Source of the DNA: Pirellulales bacterium
GTDB lineage: Bacteria > Planctomycetota > Planctomycetia > Pirellulales > JAEUIK01
NCBI GenBank assembly: GCA_019636335.1
Contig: JAHBXR010000040.1
Span: 1 to 35,146 of the forward strand
Direction of reading: 5' to 3'
Length of the DNA: 35,146 nucleotides
The notes under the pieces are model-generated. The model saw only the letters and a program-made list of their open reading frames with translations. It was not told where the DNA came from and ran no database searches. Below, in pieces: positions 24,002 to 33,389 of the stretch (position 1 is the first letter of the stretch; every line of letters starts with the position of its first letter). The position numbers and the translations under genes were made by a program.

Positions 24002-24688
24002 ATGCGACGCTCTATCGCCGAACACAAAATCTTCTGGCAAGAACTACGGCGGAATTTCCGCCACACCGGTTCTGTGCTTCCTTCGGGTCGTTTTCTTTCG
24101 GCCGCACTCGCGCGCTATGTCCGATCCATTCCTGGTGAGAAACGCATCCTCGAAGTCGGACCGGGAACGGGGGTCGTCACGCGGGCGATCGTCAAACGCA
24201 CCTCGCGCGGCGATCACGTCGATCTCGTCGAGTTGAACGATCGCTTCGTCGAGATTCTGAACGGACGTATCGCCCACGACAGCAAGTTCCGGCGGCCAGG
24301 CGTGACCGTGCGGGTGTTTCACAGCCCGGTCGAGCAGTTGCAGGTGGACGTGCCGTACGACTTGATCGTGTCGGGATTGCCGCTGAACAATTTCGACGTG
24401 GCAACGATCGAGACGATCTTCGGCGCCTTCGAGCGCCTGTGTAAGCCGGGGGGCATCGTGTCGTTCTTCGAGTACGCCGGGGTGCGTCCCGCGAGGGCGC
24501 TCGTCGGACAGGGCAAAGACCGCGATCGCTTCCGGGCGATCCACGGCCTGCTGCGCGACAAGTTGCGCAAGCACGAAATCCGCCGCGAGTGGATCTGGCC
24601 CAACGTGCCGCCGGCCTGGGTTCATCACATGCGGTTGGACGAGGTGGTCGAACGCCCCCGGAGAAACGGCAAGCGGCGGGCGAAATAG
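24002..24688 (+). CDS. Class I SAM-dependent methyltransferase, phospholipid N-methyltransferase-like
   Basis: The 228-residue protein carries motif I ILEVGPGTGVVTRAI, an acidic motif II end VDLVELNDRFVEIL, SGLPLNNF as motif IV and LCKPGGIVSFFEYAGVR. N-terminal SVLPSGRFLSAALARYV matches the 'SxPSSRFLARAM' start of PmtA-type phosphatidylethanolamine methyltransferases and related rRNA-adenine-methyltransferase-like proteins. Phospholipid methylation is the likely reaction, but the substrate is inferred. ATG 24002 is used; GTG 23996 is possible. It follows the DUF1207 gene by 89 bp on the same strand. Confidence 0.82.
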   Translation: MRRSIAEHKIFWQELRRNFRHTGSVLPSGRFLSAALARYVRSIPGEKRILEVGPGTGVVTRAIVKRTSRGDHVDLVELNDRFVEILNGRIAHDSKFRRPGVTVRVFHSPVEQLQVDVPYDLIVSGLPLNNFDVATIETIFGAFERLCKPGGIVSFFEYAGVRPARALVGQGKDRDRFRAIHGLLRDKLRKHEIRREWIWPNVPPAWVHHMRLDEVVERPRRNGKRRAK

Positions 24689-24765
24689 CCCGCGGGTTTC
24701 TCCGCCGATGGCGGTCCTGCCGGCGCGCCGGGCGGACCGGAGGCATTCCGCCCCTCAAAGTCTTC

Positions 24766-24794
24766 TTGCCGCTGGCAGAGCGTGTGCCTATACT
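24766..24794 (+). promoter_or_regulatory. Putative sigma70-type promoter of the S41 protease gene
   Basis: TTGCCG (24766-24771) and TATACT (24789-24794) are separated by exactly 17 bp, 97 bp before the ATG at 24892. The -10 matches consensus in 5 of 6 positions and the -35 in 4 of 6. Confidence 0.5.
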
Positions 24795-24891
24795 TTCGGT
24801 GTAACCCCGCTTGCTTTACCAGCTTACGTAACCCGCCCTGGGATTCGGCTGGCTTAACTCCTTTCGCCTTCCCCCCTTAAGGTGCAAAACG

Positions 24892-26505
24892 ATGGACCGT
24901 AGGGTTTGGCTTTTTTCGCTCATCCTTGCGCTTGGTGGGGGCATGGCCACGGGGCTCGTCGTGCCGACGTTGGCCGACGAGGTCTCGGAGAAGTCGACCA
25001 CGGAAGCCCCCAAGAAGCCGGGCGAGATCCAGGACGACTACGAGTTGCTCTCCGTCCTCGTCGACACGCTCGATCAGGTCGAACGCAACTACGTGAAGGA
25101 CATCAGCCGCCGCGAGTTGCTCGAAGCGGCGATTCAAGGCGTTCTCGAGAAGCTCGATCCCTATTCGAGCTACATCACGCAAGAGGACATGAGCCGCTTC
25201 CGCACGACGGTCGAAAGCTCGTTCGGCGGCATCGGCATCCAGATCACGCTCGACGGCGAGCAACTCAAGGTCTTGAGTCCCCTGGTGGGCACCCCTGCCT
25301 ATAAGGCAGGCCTGATGGCCGGCGATCGCATTCTCGAGATCAACGGCGAATCGACTCGCGGCATCACCATCGACAAGGCGGTCGAGAAGCTCAAGGGAGA
25401 AGCCGGCACCAAGGTCACGATCAAGTATCAACACGCCGACGGCAGCAGCCCCATCTCGAGCCAGCTCGAACGTGAGGTGATCCAGGTCGAAACCGTGCTC
25501 GGCGACCTGCGCAAGAGCAACGATCACTGGGACTTCATGCTCGATCGCGAGCACAAGATCGGTTATCTGCGCATCACCGCCTTCAGCCGCGATACGGCCG
25601 ACGATGTGCGCCAGGCCTTGGTGAATCTCAAATCCGAGGGCATGCAGGCGCTGATTCTCGACCTGCGATTCAATCCGGGCGGTTTGTTGACGGCCGCCAT
25701 CGAAATCGCGGATCTGTTCGTTACCGAAGGGAAGATCGTCAGCACCGAGGGGCGCAACAGCAAACCTCGCACTTGGGAGGCCGAACGTGACGGCACGTTC
25801 GAGGGTTTTCCGATGGTGGTGCTGGTCAACAGCTACAGCGCCAGCGCGAGCGAGATCGTGGCGGCGTGCCTGCAGGACCACGACCGCGCGATCGTGATCG
25901 GCGAGCGTACCTGGGGCAAGGGGAGCGTGCAGAACGTGATCGAGCTGGAAGAAGGCCGCAGCGCGCTGAAGCTCACCACGGCCTCGTACCAGCGGCCCAA
26001 CGGACACAAGATCCATCGCTTCCCGGACGATGACGAGGACGATGAGTGGGGCGTCATGCCCAATGACGGCTTCGAGGTGAAGCTCAACTCGGCCGAGACC
26101 CGCGCTCTGGTCGAGTATCGCCACGACCGCGATATTCTGGTGGCGCATGCCAAGGGCAAGCCCTCCGCCGAACAGGCAAAGGCCGAGGAGCAGCCGGCGG
26201 AAGAAGCGAAACCAGCCGAGGAATCGCAACCCGCCGCCGGGGAGCAGCCGGCCGACGAAGGCGCGAAACCGGAGGATGAGAAGAAGTCGGACGAGGGCGC
26301 CGCGGCCGACGATGCGAAGCCCGAGGACGCTCCTGCCGAGGAGGAAAAGCCCGCCGAGAAGGCCCCGGACGAGGCTCCCGCGCAAGAAGAGCCGCAGGAC
26401 GAAGGCAAAGACGCCGCGGACAAGGAAAAGGCCGCCTTCGTCGATCGTCAATTGACGAAGGCGCTCGATTATCTGCGGGCCGAGCTCGCCAAGCAGTCGA
26501 AGTAA
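24892..26505 (+). CDS. C-terminal processing peptidase (S41 family) with acidic tail
   Basis: The 537-residue product has an N-terminal signal/anchor (VWLFSLILALGGGMATGLVV), a PDZ domain (about 110-200, with SSFGGIGIQI and GLMAGDRILEINGE) and the S41 tail-specific protease core. The Ser-Lys dyad is S318 (in SYSASASEIV) and K343 (GERTWGKGSVQ), with Q347 at the expected spacing. From about residue 382 to 510 the protein becomes a Glu/Ala/Pro/Lys-rich low-complexity tail, unusual for the family. It likely cleaves C-termini of envelope proteins. The tail might be a flexible or wall-interacting region. The gene is followed 34 bp later by tsaD. Confidence 0.92.
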   Translation: MDRRVWLFSLILALGGGMATGLVVPTLADEVSEKSTTEAPKKPGEIQDDYELLSVLVDTLDQVERNYVKDISRRELLEAAIQGVLEKLDPYSSYITQEDMSRFRTTVESSFGGIGIQITLDGEQLKVLSPLVGTPAYKAGLMAGDRILEINGESTRGITIDKAVEKLKGEAGTKVTIKYQHADGSSPISSQLEREVIQVETVLGDLRKSNDHWDFMLDREHKIGYLRITAFSRDTADDVRQALVNLKSEGMQALILDLRFNPGGLLTAAIEIADLFVTEGKIVSTEGRNSKPRTWEAERDGTFEGFPMVVLVNSYSASASEIVAACLQDHDRAIVIGERTWGKGSVQNVIELEEGRSALKLTTASYQRPNGHKIHRFPDDDEDDEWGVMPNDGFEVKLNSAETRALVEYRHDRDILVAHAKGKPSAEQAKAEEQPAEEAKPAEESQPAAGEQPADEGAKPEDEKKSDEGAAADDAKPEDAPAEEEKPAEKAPDEAPAQEEPQDEGKDAADKEKAAFVDRQLTKALDYLRAELAKQSK

Positions 26506-26539
26506 CCCCGGCGAGCGGCCGTCGGTCGAACCATCCCTC

Positions 26540-27565
26540 GTGAAGATTCTGACGCTCGAATCGACCTGCGACGAAACCGCGGCCGCGATCATCACCGATC
26601 GGCTCGAGGTGTTGGGCTCCGTCGTCGCGTCGCAGGCACGCTTGCACGAACGCTTTGGCGGTGTGGTGCCCGAGTTGGCGTCGCGAGCGCACGTCGAGCG
26701 GATTTTGCCCGTCATCGACGAGGTTACCCGTTCGGCAGGCGTCTCCCTGACCGAGCTCGACGCGGTGGCGGTAGCACACACCCCTGGTCTGGCCGGTTCG
26801 CTGCTGGTGGGGCTAGCGGCCGCCAAGACGCTCGCCTTGACGCTCGGCATTCCCCTGGTGGGCATCAACCACCTGCAGGCGCACATTTACGCCTGCCGAC
26901 TGGCCGCGGGGGAGGATGTCTTTCCCTGCGTCGGCCTGGTGGTCAGCGGCGGCCACTCGAGCCTTTACCGCTGCCAGACGCCGCTCGACTTCGAGTTGCT
27001 CGGCACGACAATCGACGATGCCGCGGGCGAGGCCTTCGACAAGGTGGCCAGCATGCTGGGGCTTCCTTTTCCCGGCGGTCCAGCCATCGGGCGTATCGCC
27101 GAGCAGGGACGCGCCGACGCGCACCGTTTCCCGCGGTCGTTTCTTCACGACGACGCGCGGCTCGACTTCAGCTTCAGCGGGCTGAAGACCGCCGTGCGTT
27201 ATCAGATCGCCCCGCCTGGCGCGGCGGCGGTCGATCCCACGGTGCTGAGCGAGCGGCAAGTGGCCGACATCGCGGCCAGCTTTCAAGAGGCGGTGGTCGA
27301 CGTGCTCGTGGCCAAGTCGAACCTCGCCTTGCGCAAGTCGGGCCTGGGCACGCTGTGCGTCGGGGGGGGCGTGGCCGCCAACCGCCGCCTGCGGACGCGG
27401 CTCGAAGAAGAGGCCAAACGCCACGGCCATCGCCTGTTCATCGCGCCCATGGCACTCTGCACCGACAACGCCGTGATGGGAGCCATCGCCATCGAACGCT
27501 TGAAGGCGGGGCTCCTCTCGGAACTCGATCTCGACGTCTATCCGGGGCCGCTACGTGCTTCGTAG
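26540..27565 (+). CDS. tsaD: tRNA N6-adenosine threonylcarbamoyltransferase
   Basis: The 341-residue product is a full-length TsaD/Kae1 protein: LESTCDETAAAI at the start, VVPELASRAHVERILPV, metal-binding GINHLQAHIYA (HxxxH), LVVSGGHSSLY, DDAAGEAFDKVASMLGLPFPGG, FSFSGLKTAVRY and GGGVAANRRLR. It transfers the threonylcarbamoyl group to A37 of ANN-decoding tRNAs with TsaB and TsaE, which are not in this window. The start is GTG 26540, directly before the conserved KILTLES. Confidence 0.96.
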   Translation: MKILTLESTCDETAAAIITDRLEVLGSVVASQARLHERFGGVVPELASRAHVERILPVIDEVTRSAGVSLTELDAVAVAHTPGLAGSLLVGLAAAKTLALTLGIPLVGINHLQAHIYACRLAAGEDVFPCVGLVVSGGHSSLYRCQTPLDFELLGTTIDDAAGEAFDKVASMLGLPFPGGPAIGRIAEQGRADAHRFPRSFLHDDARLDFSFSGLKTAVRYQIAPPGAAAVDPTVLSERQVADIAASFQEAVVDVLVAKSNLALRKSGLGTLCVGGGVAANRRLRTRLEEEAKRHGHRLFIAPMALCTDNAVMGAIAIERLKAGLLSELDLDVYPGPLRAS

Positions 27566-27615
27566 TGGACAGTGGTAAGTGGGCGCCTTTGGGCCCTACT
27601 GACCCTGACCCCTCC

Positions 27616-30600
27616 TTAGAATTGGCCACCGCCGCCGCCGAAGCCACCGGCGCCGCCACCCCCGCCAAAGCCTTGGCCGCCCGTACCACCGTTGCTCGTT
27701 CCACTCTGGCCGGTGACGAAGTTGAAGGTGTTCACTTCGCCCACGCCCGAGAAGAACGGCGTGCCGTTGAAACGCACGTAACGCCGGTCGGCCGAGATCA
27801 CTGCCGAGGCGACCAACTGCACACCTTCGGGCAGGGTGACGATTACGGGCTGGTAACCGACGGCGCCCCCCAGGACCGGGTTGAAGCCATTCACAAAGGC
27901 TCGCTGGCGCGACGAACCGAGACTACCCAGCGACGATAGATCGGTCTGCTGGTTGATCTGCTGATTGAGTTGCTGCGCGAGCACCTCGCGGCCGACGGCC
28001 ATTTGCTGCCGCGCGGCCAACACGACCTGCTGGTCGGTGAGCGGTTCGGTACGGCGTCCCTCCTTCACGTCGAAGGTGACCAGGGCGTCTTCTTCGCCCA
28101 GCGGGATTTGTTTCCGCTGATGCTCGGCCTTGTCGGTGCCGTAGTTCACGTAGAGGTCGACCGTCACCTTGCCGGCGGTCGGCTTGCCCCACACGCGGCG
28201 GACGAGCACGCGATACTTGCCATTGAAGGCCTGTGGGCAGGAGTAGCTTTCGCTGTAGGCTTCGCTCGACTCTTCGCCACCGCGCGGATAATGGTCGCCC
28301 GCCATCACGCCCCCCGACGTGGTGCGCGGATTGCGCGACGAGCAGACCGTGCCGGCCGGCTCTTCGACGAGGATGTCGATATCGGCGTCCCCGGTCCAAG
28401 TGACGACCGCCACGCAATCGCGACTGACGGCCCGATCCAGCTCGGCTTTGAACCTGGCGGCTTCGTCGACACGCTGCTCATCTTTGAGACGAGCCAGCGT
28501 CGCCTCGGCCACGCGGTAGGCGCGATCCCAGATCGCGGCCTGCTCGCTCGGCCAGGCCTGGCTCAGGATGCCCGCGGTCGACCACTGCAGGGCCGGGACG
28601 TCATCGAGCTTTTCGGCCAGAGCGAGTCCCAGAGCGAGGGGCTCGGGACGCGACGGATCGAGCTTCGAAATCTGGCGATAGAGCTTGAGTGCCCGGGCCT
28701 CGAAACCGTTTTGGGCCATGAAGGCCGCGACGTAGAGCGCGTCGAGACCGTCGTTGGCGAAGTCGAGTGCCGACATCAGCGAGCGCTCGACCTCGTTGCG
28801 GCTGCGGCCTTCGGCCACCAGGGCAATGCCCAGCACTTCGTACATCCAGGGTTGCGGCTGCTGGTTGCGGAGCGCTCCCTTCACGAGCCCGATCACTTGC
28901 TGATACTGCTTCGCCTTTTTCAGACGACGCACCGTTTCACGCACCACGGCCTCGTCGGGCGTATGGCTGGCGAAGTAATCGTTCCAGGCCTGTTCCACGT
29001 CGGCGCCGGCCGGGATGTCGAGTTTGATCGGCTCGACCGGCTCGTTCACCGGGGCCGCCGCAGGAGCAGCAGGCTTGGCGGGCTGCGGGGCCGGTTCCGC
29101 GGTGAGCTTGAGCTCGGCCGGGGCCGCGTCACGCGCGGGCGCCTTTTCGAGGTTGTCCTTCACGGCAAAGGCCTGGAAGCCACCTTGTGGAATCCCGAAG
29201 GGGAACAGGTTGCGGCCATTGCCGCTGCCGACATTGCGGCCGGCGGGCACGTTGAACTGACCGCCACCAAAACCACCCCCCATGCCGCCGCCGCCGAAGC
29301 CGCCACCGCCGCCGCCGAAGCCACCGCCCCCCATGCCTCCCATGCCCCCCCCCATGCCGCCGCCGACACCGGAGCCGCCGAAGCCGAAGCCGCCGCCGGC
29401 ACCACCCCCCGCATTGCTTTGGATGGGCACCACGAGATCGGCCACGGGATAGACCTTCGTCGAGAGACGCTCGCTGGCGCGATCGTTCGAGGTGATCATG
29501 AGCACCTCGTCGTCGATGAGCCACGTCAGGTCATGGTCGCGGAGCATGATTCGCAAGGCCGAACGCAGTTTGATGTCGCGCAGGTCCTGCGTGATGAGTG
29601 TATCGCTCGACGCGCCGGCGTCTTCCAAGGCGCGGTTGTCGATCACGATCTGGATCTTGTGCAGGTCTTCGAGGAACCGCAGCACGGTCGAAAGCTCGGT
29701 ATCGACGAACTCGATCGTCGTGGGTTCGTCGAGCGCCTTCTGAATTCGCTCTTCGGTGGGGCTCTGGCTCGAGAGATCGACCGAAGCGAACTTCTTACGA
29801 CGCTGGCTGAGCAGTTCCCACACTTCAGGATCGGGATAGATGATCGGCGGCTCGTCGGCGATTGGCACGTGCGAGCGTTCGACGGCGCCCAGGGCGTCGA
29901 CGATGCCTACCTGACGACGCAGACGCAGCTCGAGTGCCTCTTGCGCGGCGCCGACCATGCCGGCAAAGTTCACCGCCACGACCGGCGTGACCCCCTTGGG
30001 ATCGATCTCGGCCGCGATCGAGGCCACGGCGTGGGCATCGCGGAAGCGTCCCTCGTCCATCAGCGAATCGAAGCGTGCGATGAGCTGCTCCACCTTCTGC
30101 TGGCGGAGAAACAGATCGGCGTTCACGCGGCGGCGTTCTTCGGCGACCGCGGCGCTTTCTTGCCGCTGGATGTCTGCTTGCAGCTTGATCGTCGAACGGC
30201 GCGCCCCTTCGCGCAGGGCCGCTTCGAGCTGCCGTTCGAGTTGACCCCGCAGCGCGGGATCGAGCTCGGCGGCCGACTTCACCCGTTCCATCGCCAGCTT
30301 GAGCATGTTGATCGCGCTGTCGGGCGACTCGTTCATCATTTGACGCGCCTGGTTGATCGCGTTTTGCACCTCGGTCTGCATGTAACCGGCAAAGACGCGA
30401 TTGCGGCGCTCGATATCGCTGAGGAACTCCCCGTCGGTGGCCTGAGCCTCGGCCAAGGACGAACCCGGCTCCGCGGCAGCCGGATTTTGGTCGGCCACCA
30501 AACGTAGCGTGTCTTCGCCGGGCGAGCCTTCCTGCGCTTTCTCGACGGCCCGCGACAGAATGGCGGCTTCTTCGCTCTGGGGATCGATGTGGCGTGCCTC

Positions 30601-31743
30601 GTCGGCCAGCAGCTTTGCCTGGGCCACGTTGCCCGTGGCGACAGCCTGATTGCCCAGCCGGGTCAGATCCTTGGCCGTCTGCTGCAAAAGCCGGGCGGTT
30701 TCTGCCAGACCGGCGCTGCCCAGCGTGGGCATCGTCAAGCCGCCATCGCGGCGGGCCAACTCGACGAGCCGCGGCAAGAACCCGGCATCCTCGCTCGGCT
30801 TGCCGGCGACGTGCCACGTCAGCGTGCGGGTCGTACGGCCATCGCCGACAGCCAGCGAAAGATCGGTTTCGGCCGCCAGATTACCCACGCCGAAGACGAT
30901 CGTATCGCGATCCGACCGCAAGGGGGGAATCGGACGGGGATACGAATCGGCCAAGGCGCCAGGCAGCACGTCGACCTTCGGCCACAGCACGACCGCCCGC
31001 GTGGCGTCGAGCAGATGACGTGCGGTTTCTTCCGCGCTGGCCTCGTCGCTGTCGATCGACAGCAAGCCACCGGTCTGATTGGCCAGTGCGGCCAAGGTGT
31101 GGTTGTCGGTGCGCGGGCCAATCGCGAAGTTCGTCACCGGCACATGGTGCGCGACGAATTGTTGGACAATCGGTTGGAAATCGGCCGGTGTCAGCACGTT
31201 GGCGGCGCTCATGCCGTCTCCCACGTAGAGGACCGCCCGCGGCGCGGAGGGCTTACCCTCGAAGCTGGCCAGCGCCGCTTCAAGGGCAGCGACGAGATCG
31301 GTCGCTCCCAGCGGAACGCGCGCCTCGAGCGCCGCGACCGCCTTGGTCAGTTCTTCGCTGCCGGGGGAGACGAATCCCTCGTGAAGCGCTACCGGATCGA
31401 TATCGACCGCGAACAGTCGCACGCGATCTTGCTCGCCGAGTGCGCCGGTCAAGGATCGCACCACGGCCAGCGATTTCTCGCGGAAGGGGCCATTCTGACT
31501 GGCCGAGGTGTCGACGAGCACGACCAGGTCGTGTGCCGGCGCGGGAATGGTCGCACCAGGAATCGACAGACTCAGGACGAAGTAGGTTAGATCGTCGGCC
31601 GACTTGAAGGTCGCGAGCCGGGCCGCCTCTGTGGCCGGGCTCGAGTCCTTCGCGTGTGCGATCATCAGATGACCCTCGCCAACGGCAAAAATTGCCAGGC
31701 CCAGCGCAACTTGCGCCAGCCGCGAGGTGATTCGTGCGAGCAT
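27616..31743 (-). CDS. Very large secreted VWA-domain protein with secretin-N-like domain and glycine-rich tracts
   Basis: The 1375-residue product starts with a signal peptide (ATG 31743, GGGAG 8 nt upstream). A von Willebrand A domain spans about 70-250 with an intact MIDAS: DTSAS (78-82), GATDLV and YVGDG. A helical region follows (about 350-640). At about 670-750 (EFVDTELSTVLRFLEDLHKIQIVIDN...DHDLTWLIDDEVLMITSND, abbreviated) is a secretin/STN N-domain-like unit. A nearly pure Gly/Met/Phe tract lies at about 778-838. TPR-like helices (about 900-1080), a beta-sandwich resembling DUF2135 (about 1107-1230, TWTGDADIDILVEEPAG) and a Gly/Phe-rich C-terminus complete it. The combination suggests an envelope scaffold or adhesion protein. 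Function is unknown. It is convergent with tsaD. Confidence 0.88.
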   Translation of the reverse strand: MLARITSRLAQVALGLAIFAVGEGHLMIAHAKDSSPATEAARLATFKSADDLTYFVLSLSIPGATIPAPAHDLVVLVDTSASQNGPFREKSLAVVRSLTGALGEQDRVRLFAVDIDPVALHEGFVSPGSEELTKAVAALEARVPLGATDLVAALEAALASFEGKPSAPRAVLYVGDGMSAANVLTPADFQPIVQQFVAHHVPVTNFAIGPRTDNHTLAALANQTGGLLSIDSDEASAEETARHLLDATRAVVLWPKVDVLPGALADSYPRPIPPLRSDRDTIVFGVGNLAAETDLSLAVGDGRTTRTLTWHVAGKPSEDAGFLPRLVELARRDGGLTMPTLGSAGLAETARLLQQTAKDLTRLGNQAVATGNVAQAKLLADEARHIDPQSEEAAILSRAVEKAQEGSPGEDTLRLVADQNPAAAEPGSSLAEAQATDGEFLSDIERRNRVFAGYMQTEVQNAINQARQMMNESPDSAINMLKLAMERVKSAAELDPALRGQLERQLEAALREGARRSTIKLQADIQRQESAAVAEERRRVNADLFLRQQKVEQLIARFDSLMDEGRFRDAHAVASIAAEIDPKGVTPVVAVNFAGMVGAAQEALELRLRRQVGIVDALGAVERSHVPIADEPPIIYPDPEVWELLSQRRKKFASVDLSSQSPTEERIQKALDEPTTIEFVDTELSTVLRFLEDLHKIQIVIDNRALEDAGASSDTLITQDLRDIKLRSALRIMLRDHDLTWLIDDEVLMITSNDRASERLSTKVYPVADLVVPIQSNAGGGAGGGFGFGGSGVGGGMGGGMGGMGGGGFGGGGGGFGGGGMGGGFGGGQFNVPAGRNVGSGNGRNLFPFGIPQGGFQAFAVKDNLEKAPARDAAPAELKLTAEPAPQPAKPAAPAAAPVNEPVEPIKLDIPAGADVEQAWNDYFASHTPDEAVVRETVRRLKKAKQYQQVIGLVKGALRNQQPQPWMYEVLGIALVAEGRSRNEVERSLMSALDFANDGLDALYVAAFMAQNGFEARALKLYRQISKLDPSRPEPLALGLALAEKLDDVPALQWSTAGILSQAWPSEQAAIWDRAYRVAEATLARLKDEQRVDEAARFKAELDRAVSRDCVAVVTWTGDADIDILVEEPAGTVCSSRNPRTTSGGVMAGDHYPRGGEESSEAYSESYSCPQAFNGKYRVLVRRVWGKPTAGKVTVDLYVNYGTDKAEHQRKQIPLGEEDALVTFDVKEGRRTEPLTDQQVVLAARQQMAVGREVLAQQLNQQINQQTDLSSLGSLGSSRQRAFVNGFNPVLGGAVGYQPVIVTLPEGVQLVASAVISADRRYVRFNGTPFFSGVGEVNTFNFVTGQSGTSNGGTGGQGFGGGGGAGGFGGGGGQF

Positions 31744-32165
31744 GGGTTGAACTCCCAACTGACTAGATGCGCGATGGCGCGTGGGCTACTCGTGTTCCGC
31801 GCGAGACCCGGGCCACGCCGACGATCCGCCTGAGAATGGTGTCCAGCGTGGCGGATAGCAGCTATTTTAGGCAGCCGCGAAAAGAAGTGCCAACAAAAAT
31901 CGGCCGTAAATCAGGGCTATAACCCGACTTTCGCCCCCGGCGCGGCAATCGCCACGCTTCGCTGGCCAGGGCGAGTGCCCCCCCGGCCTGGCGCTGCCTT
32001 AGAAGGGGGGGCCAGATGTGCCGGTCGTGCCGGTCAGCAACGCCACCGGATCGACCATCCGGTGTGGGGGGAGGAACGGCTCGTGGGGGAAATCGTCGTT
32101 CCGGTGGCGTTGGCCTCGAAGCGGATAGATGGGGCTCGCAGTCCGTTGATAAACTTCACGGCCTG
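31744..32165. other. Leader of the VWA gene with coding-like remnant
   Basis: This 422-bp interval lies between two minus-strand genes. It contains the promoter-like pair at 31864-31893. Its right part (31999 to about 32150) has a minus-strand frame with GC-rich third positions and a plausible C-terminus (SPIYPLRGQRHRNDDF, PHRMVDPVALLTGTTGTSG), open back into the 3' end of the next gene, but it lacks a credible start. It may be a remnant or a frameshifted extension of the upstream gene. Confidence 0.35.
31864..31893 (-). promoter_or_regulatory. Putative sigma70-type promoter of the VWA-protein gene
   Basis: On the minus strand TTGGCA (31893-31888) and TAAAAT (31869-31864) are 18 bp apart, each matching 5 of 6 consensus positions, in a locally AT-rich stretch 120 bp before the ATG at 31743. 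Confidence 0.5.
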
Positions 32166-33389
32166 CTAGAGGCCGAGGTACGGGGTCGAAGAGACACCCG
32201 CCTCGATGTCCCACTCCGTGCAGCCGCTCCACACGCGGTAGTCGCCGCGGGCGTCGGCCGCATCGTGCCGCTCGACACGCACGGGCACCTGCTGCTCCTC
32301 GCGTTCTTCCGCGACGTCATTGGCCAGGGCATGCAACTGTTGCGAAAGGCCGATCAGGGTCGTGCCGTACTGGTTGATGGCGCTGGCGGCGGCCGTGATC
32401 AACGCCTGGGCATTCGCACGCTTCTCGCGCTCGCGGGACTTGGCCGCCAGCTCGGCATCGTCGCGGCAGGCGATATCGGCCACATGGCCCGGCTCGATTG
32501 CCGCGGTCGAGCGGGAGGCATCTCGCAGGAAAAGATAGCGGCCGGGGCCGTCCAGCACGGTTTCGAAGCCGTCGATCTCGACGCGGCTGGCGATTTCGTC
32601 ATCGGTCAGCGCGGCCACCACTTCGTCGTCGAGCGAGGCAATTGCCGCCGGGCGACGCGCGGGGGCCAGCGACTCGAGACCGGTGATCATGTCGCGCGGC
32701 ATCAGTTCGTGGCCGAGGGTGTATTCCTCGAACCAATGGAGTACCTGCTCATCGGTCACCTTGGCCTTGGGCTGCGGCTGGAGCCCCTCGTGCTGCGAGT
32801 TGATCGCCACGACTTCCTCGGTGCCCGTGCTGTGGCGCGGATCGGCCGCCAGACGCGACAGGTTGCGCGTCCAGGCCCGCTGCGCGCTGCGGGCCGCCGC
32901 TGCGACGATCTGCTCCCCCGTACCGCGATCGTCGACCTCGCGCTCGCCGATCGACAGCCAGGAGTGGGCCGCGTAGGCAAAGCTCAGGTCGGCGGAACGA
33001 GCAGGGTTGTTCGACAGGGGACCGACCCAGGGGAGGCCGTCGTCCTTGGCCACGCGCGGCTGCACGAGTCCGAACGTTACCCACGAGGGCAAGCCGTACG
33101 CGACCGCGTCGATGCTGCGCGGTTCGCGCGGACGCTGGGCGGCCTGTTGATGGATCGAGGCGCGGCAGGCGGCCTCTTCTTCGGCTCGTTGGATGAACTT
33201 GGCCGCGGCGTTGCTGGCGAAGGTGGCCCACTGCAGCAGCGACTGGCAGGCCAGCCCGCTCGACGTGATACAGCTCGAAATGCGATTCGCATTCTCGGCG
33301 GCGGAGGCCTTGCTCGAGCACGCGCTCGCCGGGCCGAAGCCGAGCGAGAAACTCAACAGGAGAGAAAGCAATAAGCGACGGCGTTTCAT
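32166..33389 (-). CDS. Secreted protein of unknown function
   Basis: A 407-residue product with an Arg-rich, hydrophobic signal (MKRRRLLLSLLLSFSLGFG) ending near PASACSSKASA; processing by signal peptidase I near ASA-AE or lipidation at Cys24 are both possible. The mature part is mostly helical with Cys pairs (ISSCITSSGLACQS) and repeated Ala/Glu/Arg segments. The end is GDYRVWSGCTEWDIEAG. ATG 33389 has GGGAGG upstream. I recognise no family. It precedes the VWA gene on the same strand, but the 422-bp gap with its own promoter argues against one operon. Confidence 0.75.
   Translation of the reverse strand: MKRRRLLLSLLLSFSLGFGPASACSSKASAAENANRISSCITSSGLACQSLLQWATFASNAAAKFIQRAEEEAACRASIHQQAAQRPREPRSIDAVAYGLPSWVTFGLVQPRVAKDDGLPWVGPLSNNPARSADLSFAYAAHSWLSIGEREVDDRGTGEQIVAAAARSAQRAWTRNLSRLAADPRHSTGTEEVVAINSQHEGLQPQPKAKVTDEQVLHWFEEYTLGHELMPRDMITGLESLAPARRPAAIASLDDEVVAALTDDEIASRVEIDGFETVLDGPGRYLFLRDASRSTAAIEPGHVADIACRDDAELAAKSREREKRANAQALITAAASAINQYGTTLIGLSQQLHALANDVAEEREEQQVPVRVERHDAADARGDYRVWSGCTEWDIEAGVSSTPYLGL

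Noticed and set aside
29230..29420. Short periodic GC-rich repeats suggestive of a CRISPR or minisatellite
   Set aside because: They are codon repeats for Gly/Met/Phe within the VWA protein reading frame; there are no equal spacers.
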